The position numbers and the translations under genes are program-made. A DNA stretch of 64,000 nucleotides, from contig NZ_JAMKOJ010000004.1 in the NCBI RefSeq assembly GCF_023700755.1, positions 186,001-250,000 on the forward strand. The letters are read 5' to 3'. Shown here one piece after another: positions 54,167-61,672 of this stretch. Under the pieces are notes generated by a model. It had not been told where the DNA came from. It did no database searches and saw nothing but the letters and a program-made list of their open reading frames with translations. The DNA comes from Allorhizobium sonneratiae (GTDB lineage: Bacteria; Pseudomonadota; Alphaproteobacteria; Rhizobiales; Rhizobiaceae). Positions within the stretch are counted from its first letter, which is position 1. Every line of letters starts with the position of its first letter.

Positions 54167-54373
54167 TCGCCCAACATATTCCAAAGTCGTCCACGCGGCG
54201 TCTGCTCTGCGCCATCCTCGTTTCGAAGCAGACACTCCGCTAACCACCCCTTGTCGTCATTGCCTTGAGGTGAGCGGATCTTCCGTTTTCAGGACATCGG
54301 AGCGGCGGCTTGAACGGCCCGAATGGGGCCCCAACTTCAGCTCTTGAAAACGGCACCCCCGCCCGGCAGGGTC

Positions 54374-54847
54374 TCAGTCATTTTGGGTGGTTGCTAACGG
54401 TTGCATGAACTCGATCGTCGCGCCGTCAGGGCCAACGACGTAGATCACCCGTGTTCCAGCCCGCGCGCCACCGGCGATCGACTGCGGCGTGCCTTGTGCC
54501 TTCCAGCCATATGCGGCGATTTTCAGGAGGAGTGCGTCGATGTCGTCGACCACGAGTGCGAGATGCGCGAAGCCTGGGTCAAACGGCTTGGCCGATGCGC
54601 TCGGCCGATCTACGCCTTGGTACTCAAGAAGTTCGATCGTCTGATCCGCCAGCGACACGATCGCCATGCGCACCTGTGCCCCATGCGCACCCGTCACTTG
54701 GCCGAGGAACTCGCCCCCCATCTCGCCGGTGCGCAAGAGCCGCGCGCCGAGTCCATCAACCCAAAACGAAAGCGATTCATCGAGGGATGCGACCGCGAAG
54801 CCTACGTGGTCAGCACGCCGCACCTGAAAGTTTGATTGCTTGGTCAT
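54374..54847 (-). CDS. VOC-family (glyoxalase/dioxygenase-fold) protein
   Basis: 157 aa with the paired beta-alpha-beta modules of the vicinal oxygen chelate superfamily. Module 1 has ADHVGFAVASLDESLSFWVDGLGARLL, module 2 FAHLALVVDDIDALLLKIAAYGW and VVGPDGATIEFMQP. Metal-ligand candidates are the first His, Glu of IELLEYQG, His of FAHLAL and the late Glu of TIEFMQ. It resembles methylmalonyl-CoA epimerase/lactoylglutathione lyase relatives; no specific substrate can be named. Confidence 0.8.
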   Translation of the reverse strand: MTKQSNFQVRRADHVGFAVASLDESLSFWVDGLGARLLRTGEMGGEFLGQVTGAHGAQVRMAIVSLADQTIELLEYQGVDRPSASAKPFDPGFAHLALVVDDIDALLLKIAAYGWKAQGTPQSIAGGARAGTRVIYVVGPDGATIEFMQPLATTQND

Positions 54848-54891
54848 GCGCTAGGTCCTACCGGCAAACGGGCAGCTCGTCCACTGTTGTG

Positions 54892-55043
54892 TGTGATTAA
54901 GCTTTGAAGTTTGACCCCTTTCGGCGCAGAAGAGTGACCCCGGTTAGTACAGGTTAACACGCTGATATATTTTCCGTTTCTTCGGCGTGACGGGGGGCAG
55001 CCTTCGGCGCCGAAAGGGGTCAAGTGCCACGCCGAAACACAGG
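54892..55043. repeat. Dispersed 150-bp element, copy C
   Basis: Starts tgtgattaagctttgaag and ends gccacgccgaaacacag. Same orientation as copy A (48767-48917) and nearly identical over the full length, including gttagtacaggttaacac. With copy A it brackets 6.1 kb. Downstream, 55044-55382 shows no supported gene apart from ttagagcatcgtgcgat at 55319, a fragment of the rhizobial repeat. Confidence 0.75.
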
Positions 55044-55382
55044 ATGCCCATTCAGGGGGGAGATGCAGCGCTCTCCACGTGCGTTCAAGGCTGCCTGATC
55101 GCCGCTGCTGCAGGGCTCCCCGGTGCCCTGTGGCGACGCACGGTGACTGCGGCATCACGCGACCAACATACGTGAGGTGAGAACAGCGTTCGTAGCATCA
55201 GCGCGGGATGATCAATGGCTGCCCCGTCTCGCTGGAAAATGATACAACTTTCCGCTCGCAGCTTCTCAGCCTTACACATCTCCGCTACGACGGTCGCGTA
55301 AATCTGATTGGTTGGTCCTTAGAGCATCGTGCGATAGCCGCATGCGCGCGGTGGTCTTGGGCGGTGCAGGGAGATGGTTTGG

Positions 55383-56333
55383 ATGCGTGCCTGGGTTCAG
55401 GGAAAGTTGATCGCCATGGATGCCGCGGTGCTGATGTGGGTGGCGCATCGTCTTCCCCTTGGTCTTGGTCGCGGCTGGGCGACGGTGCGCGGCGTGATTC
55501 ATGCCGGGCTGGGCTATGACTGGCTGTCCATCGGAACGGGCCGCTATCCGGTTCGCCCCATGACCTGGCGGGCGCTGCGCCGGCTGGCGCCAGAGCAACC
55601 TGCATGGCGTCGGCTGTTCTGGCTGTTTGAGCGATATATCCACTTTTCACGCGCAGAATGGGAGGGGCTGGCCTTGCCGCGCCTCGTCGACAGTCTGCCG
55701 CCCCCTTCCGCACCGAGCGAAGCTGCGAACCACGCTGGCAGCGTTCGGCGCGGGACTGTGCACCTCATGTTTCATTACGGCTCGCTCTATCCCGGAGTGG
55801 CCTGGCTATCGAAAAGTGGAATCAAGCTGAACTGGATGACATCCGACATCTAAAATAGAATCCCGGGACTTTCTCCGGGAATAGCGAAAATTCATAACAA
55901 AATAAATGGAAATTTGGATCTCTATAACAACGGAGGGGGCATAATTTTTAACAATAAGAGCATCCGAGATGTTTACAGAAAGCTACTCTCTGGAGAAGAT
56001 ATTGTCATGGTTGTCGATCGCACCATGGCCACGGGACCCGCAATCATGATCGATCTGCCAGGCCCATGCCGCGTACCTTTGGCGCGGGGGGCCTGGGCGG
56101 CACTGCGCGCCACCGGCGCCAACTGGACCGTAACGGCCTGTGAATACCGGCAGGGACGCTTTCACATCTTCCATGAGCGATCGACCGGACGGCCAGGCGA
56201 TCCGATGCCCGATTTGCAGTTGATCAGCCGACGTATCTCCCACGCTCCGCAACGCTGGTGGGCATGCCATGTATTGGATTTCGTGCCACAAAACTACGAT
56301 CCCGCAATCGCGGCCAACAGCCGAGATAAATAA
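55383..56333 (+). pseudogene. Acyltransferase-like gene interrupted by one in-frame TAA
   Basis: Reading from ATG 55383 (GCAGGGAG nine bases upstream; 55374 is an alternative), the frame is open to TAA at 55851-55853, then continues in the same frame with no other stop to 56333. The two halves form one protein-like sequence: MFHYGSLYPGVAWLSKSGIK before the stop, and LYNNGGGIIFNNK, DIVMVVDRTMATGPAIMIDLPGP and VPLARGAWAALRATGANW after it. This resembles LpxL/HtrB-type lipid acyltransferases, although the usual HxxxxD/E box is not obvious. The segment just after the stop is AT-rich and contains a small hairpin (CCCGG/CCGGG, 55863-55879). Either a nonsense mutation or a sequencing error. Confidence 0.6.
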
Positions 56334-56381
56334 CCGCTATTCCGCCCCGGTTCGGCAATTTTATGCCCGATTGATAGAACA

Positions 56382-57281
56382 ATGATAGCGATATCTTCGG
56401 CAGCCTCAACCAAACCGATTAGTCGCTTGACACTGCCAGCCCGATTGTTTAGCGGCTTCGATAGTTTTTATGCAATCACCTACCATTATTTACCCCTCGG
56501 GAGACAATCACCAGTGGATTCAGATGATGATAACTTGCTAGGCTTTACTCGCGCATTGAGTGAGAGTGAGCAGATCGCGCGATCTGAATTGGTAGATTTG
56601 TTCAATGCCACGCCAATCCCGAAGGGTGAGCGTCTGGATAACCTTGGCCTGCACATGGACCATTTGGCATTGGGCCGTGCGCTGTTCATGGATCATCTTT
56701 ATCGGCAAATTCTTGGCATGCCTGGCGTGGTGATGGAGTTTGGTTGCCGCTGGGGGCAGAATCTCTCTTTCTTTCTGAATCTCCGGACACTGTATGAGCC
56801 GACGCATTATTCCCGTCGGATTATTGGCTTCGACACCTTCTCCGGCTTCGTGGACGTGGCAGTCGAGGATGGTGACAGCATCTACGCCCGCCCGGGCAAT
56901 GTACGGACCACTGCGGGCTACGCTGCCTATCTCGAGCGCGTGCTCGCGGCACGCGAGAGTATGGCGCCACTGTCGCACAAGCGTAAGTTTGAAATCGTGA
57001 CCGGAGACGTGCGGGAAACCCTGCCGCAATATCTTGCAGCCCATCCGGAAACGATTGTGGCCCTGGCTTATCTGGACATGGATCTGTTCAGCCCGACGCG
57101 TGACGCCTTGCTGGCACTCAAGCCGCGGCTCGCCCGTGGCAGCGTGGTTGTCCTGGACGAGATCAACGATGCCGGCTTTCCCGGTGAGACCACGGCCCTG
57201 CGCGAGGTCTTCGGACTGAACGGCCTGGCGCTGCGGCGGGTTCCGTTCTTGAACGGCCCCGGATATTTCATCGTCGAATAA
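56382..57281 (+). CDS. SAM-dependent methyltransferase, TylF/MycF-like
   Basis: 299 aa. SAM-binding motif GVVMEFGCRWGQNLSFFLNLR and IIGFDTFSGFVD are typical of the TylF/macrocin O-methyltransferase family. The metal/acidic residues lie in ALAYLDMDLFSPTRDAL and VVLDEIND, and the protein ends ...FLNGPGYFIVE. Such enzymes methylate sugar hydroxyls. It is followed after 13 bp by two glycosyltransferase-like genes, suggesting methylation of a surface glycan. The ribosome site is weak, so the N-terminus is uncertain. Confidence 0.82.
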   Translation: MIAISSAASTKPISRLTLPARLFSGFDSFYAITYHYLPLGRQSPVDSDDDNLLGFTRALSESEQIARSELVDLFNATPIPKGERLDNLGLHMDHLALGRALFMDHLYRQILGMPGVVMEFGCRWGQNLSFFLNLRTLYEPTHYSRRIIGFDTFSGFVDVAVEDGDSIYARPGNVRTTAGYAAYLERVLAARESMAPLSHKRKFEIVTGDVRETLPQYLAAHPETIVALAYLDMDLFSPTRDALLALKPRLARGSVVVLDEINDAGFPGETTALREVFGLNGLALRRVPFLNGPGYFIVE

Positions 57282-57294
57282 CGAAAGCCGCCGA

Positions 57295-58182
57295 ATGTCG
57301 CGTGTTCATATCGTTATTTTCGACCGCACGCCCCAATGGACCATCATGAAGGAGGATATCTATACGAGCCTTCTTCATTGGTTGACCCAGATCGGGCATG
57401 TCGTGACAATCGAAGCGCGTTCATTCGAGCCAGACGCACTCAATATCATCATTGGCCTTCAATATCTCACGCCTCAGGAAATAGAGGATATTGCGGCCTC
57501 CCCATATCAATTTGGGGTTTTCGACGTTGAATACATCGCCGCTGGCATGGTGAATTTCAAGCCGGAGACATCGTGGCTTTTCGCCGATCAGGCCCGAAAA
57601 TTTCGCGACCGCTGCCGGTTCTTTTTATCCTATTTTGAGGAAAGCACCCGGGAAATGGCGCGCCTGGGGGTTTTTTCCCGGCGGATCATGCCCGGTTACG
57701 TAAAGACCTTCGAACCGGAAAGCTTGATCAGCGAAGACGACAGGACCATAGACCTCTATTTCTTCGGCAATGTCGATGCGCATCGTGCCGCCATTTTGGA
57801 GCGGATCGAGAAAACGGTGCCAGTGCTGGTGCAAACGCCCTCACAGGCTACGCCGCTGTTTTTGCGCAATGCCCGTGCAGCGCGGTCGAAAATCGTCCTC
57901 AGCCTCGGGCGCGCGCTGCCTTTTACCCATATCGGCCCGATGAGGCTGGTGGAAATGGCGCATCTGCGCACCTTCGTCTTATCTGAAACGCCTGCTGTTG
58001 CCCAACCGGATCTGGACGGGCTTTGCGCCTATTGGTCGGCGGCCGAGGATCCGGGCGAGGTGGCCCGGGCTTGGCTTTTCGAGCCCGAACGCCGCTGCGC
58101 GCAAGCCGCGGCAGCGTTCGAACGGATCAAGGCGTTCGATCCCCTGCTCCCTCTCTCTGAGGCTTTGGAAGCGCGACAATGA
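57295..58182 (+). CDS. Probable glycosyltransferase or glycan-associated protein, unknown family
   Basis: 295 aa, not firmly recognised. HIVIFDRTPQWTIMKEDIYTSLLHWLTQIGH near the N-terminus, then IDLYFFGNVDAHRAAILERI followed by HIGPMRLVEMAHLRTFVLSE, resembles the two Rossmann-like halves of GT-B glycosyltransferases of the CgeB/YkvP kind. No signal peptide or membrane segment. It overlaps the next gene by 4 bp (ATGA) and follows the methyltransferase closely, so all three probably act on one product. Confidence 0.5.
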   Translation: MSRVHIVIFDRTPQWTIMKEDIYTSLLHWLTQIGHVVTIEARSFEPDALNIIIGLQYLTPQEIEDIAASPYQFGVFDVEYIAAGMVNFKPETSWLFADQARKFRDRCRFFLSYFEESTREMARLGVFSRRIMPGYVKTFEPESLISEDDRTIDLYFFGNVDAHRAAILERIEKTVPVLVQTPSQATPLFLRNARAARSKIVLSLGRALPFTHIGPMRLVEMAHLRTFVLSETPAVAQPDLDGLCAYWSAAEDPGEVARAWLFEPERRCAQAAAAFERIKAFDPLLPLSEALEARQ

Positions 58183-59204
58183 CGACCGAAAGCGAACCGC
58201 GGAAGGTCGCGGCAATCATGATGATCCGCGACGAAGGCGATATCATCGAGGCGAATATCAGGCATCATACCCGCTTGGGCGTCGATCATTTCGTGATTTT
58301 GGATCACGGTTCGGCCGATGCGACGGCTGACATCCTGCGTGCCCTGACTGCCGAGGGTTTGCCACTAACGGTTCTCACCTATGCGCGAGACGCGAAAATC
58401 GAGTTGTCGCAGTGGTATGCGGCCCTGTTCGCGCGGGTACGTGAACTTGGCGCCGAAATCATCGTGCAAATCGATGGCGACGAGTTTTGGCATCTGACGA
58501 CCGGCAGCTTCGCCAAGCTCGATTGGAGTGAGCCGGTTATCACCGCTCCGCGCTTCAACATGTTCGCGCCTCGCGCGGCGGTCGGCTCCTGCGACAGCGC
58601 GCCAACGACCCATATCTATCGTAACCGGCGCCCCTTTCACCCCGAGGACTATCTCGGCAAGGTGATTCGCGGCGACCGCGACATCGCATTCGACTATCCC
58701 GTCCATATGGTCCGAATTGGACCAAAAGTCGTCTTCCTTCTCAAGGAGATGGGGGAGATCATGATGGCGGGGCACGGAATTATCTCTCATACCGGAGAAA
58801 TGCTGCAGCCGAAGCCGAATGGATCAGCGATGATCTTCCATTATCCATTACGCAGCTTCGAGCAGTTCGCCAAAAAGGTTGCTGCTTTCGGTGTCCTTTT
58901 TGAACAGCATCCCGATCTGGATCGCGGAATTTCCTGGCAAACGCGCTATCTGTGGGAACTCGATGAACCAGGCGCACTGGAACGGGCGTTTCTGCGCTGC
59001 TTTCCGGAGGAGGCAGAGTTGCGCCACTGGCTCGACACGGGCGTCCTCGTCCGCGATACCCGAATGGTGCGCGTCCTCGCGGATGGGCCATGCACGTTTG
59101 ATGCCGAGCTTGAACACCTTGCGATGACGGCTGATCGCGTGATCCTGGATCTCATCGAAGATCTGTCCGCCAAACAACGGACGACAGCGGATCGTGTCCC
59201 ATGA
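58179..59204 (+). CDS. Glycosyltransferase family 2-like protein
   Basis: 341 aa. The N-terminal AAIMMIRDEGDIIEANIRHHTRLGVDHFVILDHGSADATADIL and the DxD-type IVQIDGDEFWHL match the GT-A fold group Glyco_tranf_2_4. The remaining sequence (FEQFAKKVAAFGVLFEQHPDLDRG) is typical of the same family. Last gene of the cluster; its end abuts the IS6 remnant, which might have removed further genes. Sugar donor and acceptor unknown. Confidence 0.8.
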   Translation: MTTESEPRKVAAIMMIRDEGDIIEANIRHHTRLGVDHFVILDHGSADATADILRALTAEGLPLTVLTYARDAKIELSQWYAALFARVRELGAEIIVQIDGDEFWHLTTGSFAKLDWSEPVITAPRFNMFAPRAAVGSCDSAPTTHIYRNRRPFHPEDYLGKVIRGDRDIAFDYPVHMVRIGPKVVFLLKEMGEIMMAGHGIISHTGEMLQPKPNGSAMIFHYPLRSFEQFAKKVAAFGVLFEQHPDLDRGISWQTRYLWELDEPGALERAFLRCFPEEAELRHWLDTGVLVRDTRMVRVLADGPCTFDAELEHLAMTADRVILDLIEDLSAKQRTTADRVP

Positions 59205-59227
59205 TGTGGTTTAGGTGAGCGTTGGTG

Positions 59228-59762
59228 CACGGATCATTCATGGGCGGTGACATCACCATCGGTGGACGAAACACTGGCTTTGGCGCGCCGTTGATCAGGA
59301 TGGCTTTGTTCTCGACGTGCTGGCGCAAAGCCGCTGCAATACCAAGGCGGCAAAACGTTTGATGCGCAAGCTGTTGAAAGCCCAGGGCCGCACGCCGCGT
59401 GTGATGATCACCGACAAACTGCGATCCTGTGGTGCAGCAAAGCGGGAGGTCATGCCCGGCGTTGAGCATCGTTCCCACAAGGGAGTGAACAATCGGGCGG
59501 AGAGCTCCCATCAGCCCGTCCGACGACGGGAGAGGATCATGACGCGCTTCACGTCAACACGACATCTTCAGCATTTCGTTTCCATTCATGCCCCAGTCGC
59601 CAACCTTTTTCACATTCCCCGCCACGATATTCCAACCAATCACCATCGCGAACTGCAAACAGCAGCCATGCCAGCATGGCACCAAATCGCACGCCTTCAC
59701 GCAGCATGAACTCATTACTCATGCCCAGATGTTGCGCTCAAGCCGGTAAGTTTACAGTGCCA
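59228..59762 (+). mobile_element. IS6-family insertion sequence remnant with frameshifted transposase
   Basis: Only the C-terminal half of a DDE transposase remains. From 59275 the frame reads WLWRAVDQDGFVLDVLAQSRCNTKAAKRLMRKLLKAQG, ITDKLRSCGAAKREVMPGVEHRSHKGVNNRAESSHQP and VSIHAPVANLFHIPRHDI, ending at 59709. Upstream the sequence ATCACCATCGGTGGACGAAA belongs to another frame, so one base is missing near 59270, and the 5' half is absent. GTTTACAGTGCC at 59750-59761 resembles the IS6 right terminal repeat. No intact left end was found, so it cannot move by itself. Confidence 0.8.
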
Positions 59763-59772
59763 TATGATCACT

Positions 59773-60471
59773 TCAGACCCTTCCCGTACCAAACACCCCA
59801 AGCATATCGAACGCAACGGGACGCCGTCGATCAAATGCCAAACCATCTTGAATTTCGATAATGTGCTCGCGCATCAACGAAACCGCTTTCTCGACATCGC
59901 CGGAAGCACAATGCTGGACAAGATCGTCGTGGTGGTCATGCCATCCGGCCAAACCGACCTGATTGTCGAAGAGATGCACGATAAGGCTTGTGCGGGCTAC
60001 CAGCAGCCGAACCTGATCGGCTAGAATGCGGTTTCCTGACAGTTCGGCCATGAGTACGTGGAACCCGCCTGAAAGGTGGATCGCCTCACGTATATAGCCC
60101 TGCTGTCTCAGCTTGTGCTCTTGCTCGATATTTTCACGAAGCCTGGCGATCGCTGCCGGGTCAGCAGCACGTGCCACGGCTTCGGTAGTTCCGGCCTCAA
60201 TCGCTACACGGGCGGCAAATACCTCAACTGCCTCGGCTGCATCCGGCGCCGCTACGAATGCCCCGCGGTTGGGAAAGAATACGACGAGCTTCTCCCAGGT
60301 CAGCCGCTGTAGCGCAGTCCCGATCGTCCGCCTGCCAGCTCCGAACGCCTCCATCAGCGCGAGTTCGGTCAGCTTGGTCCCAGGCGGAAGCCGTTGATCG
60401 ACGATTGCAGCAAAGAGGTGCGCGTAGGCTTCGTCCGCATCATCGACTTTGGGCCGATTGCGGTCATTCAT
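59773..60471 (-). CDS. GntR-family (FCD) regulator of the hydantoin operon
   Basis: 232-aa regulator. The winged HTH reads AYAHLFAAIVDQRLPPGTKLTELALMEAFGAGRRTIGTALQRLTWEKLVVFFPNRGAFV, followed by an FCD ligand domain (HLSGGFHVLMAELSGNRILADQVRLLVARTSLIVHLF). ATG 60471 (MNDRNRPKV) is preferred to 60501. Divergent from the SBP/hydantoinase genes. The inverted repeat at 60538-60557 is a candidate operator. Regulators of this subgroup often control hydantoin, pyrimidine or purine breakdown. Confidence 0.87.
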   Translation of the reverse strand: MNDRNRPKVDDADEAYAHLFAAIVDQRLPPGTKLTELALMEAFGAGRRTIGTALQRLTWEKLVVFFPNRGAFVAAPDAAEAVEVFAARVAIEAGTTEAVARAADPAAIARLRENIEQEHKLRQQGYIREAIHLSGGFHVLMAELSGNRILADQVRLLVARTSLIVHLFDNQVGLAGWHDHHDDLVQHCASGDVEKAVSLMREHIIEIQDGLAFDRRRPVAFDMLGVFGTGRV

Positions 60472-60537
60472 CACGCCTACCAAACGCTTGTTCTGCTTCA
60501 CTGATGTTCTCTTTGACGATCTTTTTCGCGGAGGATT

Positions 60538-60557
60538 GTGCGCAATTTATAGCGCAC
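60538..60557. promoter_or_regulatory. Inverted repeat, candidate GntR or NtrC site
   Basis: GTGCGC (60538-60543) and GCGCAC (60552-60557) flank an 8-bp AT-rich spacer. It lies 66 bp from the GntR start and about 60 bp upstream of the predicted sigma-54 transcript start, a position suited to a repressor or an enhancer-binding dimer. Confidence 0.45.
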
Positions 60558-60582
60558 CATTGTTTTTATTCAAGTTCGCGAG

Positions 60583-60599
60583 TTGGCACGTGCCTTGCT
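60583..60599 (+). promoter_or_regulatory. Sigma-54 promoter of the hydantoinase operon
   Basis: TTGGCACGTGCCTTGCT is an exact TGGCAC-N5-TTGCT match to the -24/-12 consensus (GG 60585-60586, GC 60597-60598). Transcription would start near 60609-60610, leaving about 28 nt before the ATG at 60638. Sigma-54 control suggests nitrogen-limitation response through NtrC. Confidence 0.85.
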
Positions 60600-60637
60600 A
60601 CTTCCTCTACAGGCATGATCAAAACAGGGGAATGGAT

Positions 60638-61672
60638 ATGAACAAATTTACCTCTTCGCGTCGCACCATCCTTCAACTGGGCCTCGCGGCACCTTTTATC
60701 CTTAAAGCAGGCCGTAGCCTTGCAGCGACAGCGGTGAAATTCTCATTCTCCGCACCTTTCGACGGCTCGAACGCCCCATTCCTTCTGGCTGAGAAAAATG
60801 GCTGGTACAAAGAAGCCGGGCTGGAATGTCAGTTTGATGCCGGCGGCGGGTCTGGTGAAGCTGCTGCTCGCACGGGATCAGGTGTTTACGATGGCGGAAC
60901 GGTCGACATCAACAACGTCGCCGAATTCAATTCTAAGAATCCGACAGCCGAAATCCGCGCGGTCTTCATGCTCTATTTCAAGAGCCCTCTTTGCGTAGCG
61001 ACGCTATCAAAATCGGGCATCACCAAACCGTCCGACCTCGCTGGAAAGACGGTTGGTGCGGCTGCGCCAGATGGCGCCTACCGGCTTTTTTCGACCTATG
61101 CAAAGGCCACGTCGATCGATCCATCGACCATCAAGTGGAACATGGTGGGCCTCCAGTTGCGTGAGGCGGTGCTTTCTGGTGGCAGCGCGGATGCCATTCT
61201 CGGATTTGATTCAACCATGTATTTTGGGCTGGTCAAAGCGGGCATCGCACCCGCCGACATCAAGTTTCTCTACTACGCCGATGCAGGTCTTGACTTATAC
61301 GGTAACGCAATTGTCCTTTCGAAGAAGTTTCGCACCACCAATCCCGAAGCTGCAAAGGCATTCGTTGCCGCCAGCGCACGTGGTTACCAGGCGGCTGCGG
61401 CAGATCCGAAGGCCGCCATCGCCGCGCTCAAGGATCACTCTCCTCTGATCAATGCGGCTTTAGAGGAAGAAAAGCTGCGTTGGCTGGTGAAGAACCAGTT
61501 CACGACCGAGGAAACTAAGAAGAATGGTCTCGGTGGCATTGACGCCTCGCGCCTGTCCAAGTCGATGATCGCGGTCGCCGAAGGTTTCGGACTGCCCTCT
61601 GTGCCCAGGGCGGAGGACCTGTTCGATGCCTCGTTCCTGCCCTCCGCCGACATCCGGAAGCTGCCGGCATGA
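60638..61672 (+). CDS. ABC transporter substrate-binding protein, NMT1/TauA-like, Tat-type signal
   Basis: 344-aa periplasmic binding protein. SSRRTILQLGLAAPFILKAG gives a twin-arginine-like signal. The mature part starts VKFSFSAPFDGSNAPFLLAEKNGWYKEAGLECQFDAGGGSGEAAART, typical of the NMT1/TauA group. ATG 60638 has CAGGGGA upstream (60632 also possible); the frame extending to 60449 is not coding. The hydantoinase gene overlaps its stop (ATGA). No permease or ATPase follows inside the window; they may lie beyond its end. Confidence 0.87.
   Translation: MNKFTSSRRTILQLGLAAPFILKAGRSLAATAVKFSFSAPFDGSNAPFLLAEKNGWYKEAGLECQFDAGGGSGEAAARTGSGVYDGGTVDINNVAEFNSKNPTAEIRAVFMLYFKSPLCVATLSKSGITKPSDLAGKTVGAAAPDGAYRLFSTYAKATSIDPSTIKWNMVGLQLREAVLSGGSADAILGFDSTMYFGLVKAGIAPADIKFLYYADAGLDLYGNAIVLSKKFRTTNPEAAKAFVAASARGYQAAAADPKAAIAALKDHSPLINAALEEEKLRWLVKNQFTTEETKKNGLGGIDASRLSKSMIAVAEGFGLPSVPRAEDLFDASFLPSADIRKLPA

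Noticed and set aside
48767-55043. Composite transposon with active insertion sequences at both ends
   Set aside because: The flanking repeats are only ~150 bp and encode no transposase, so only a repeat-bracketed segment is claimed.
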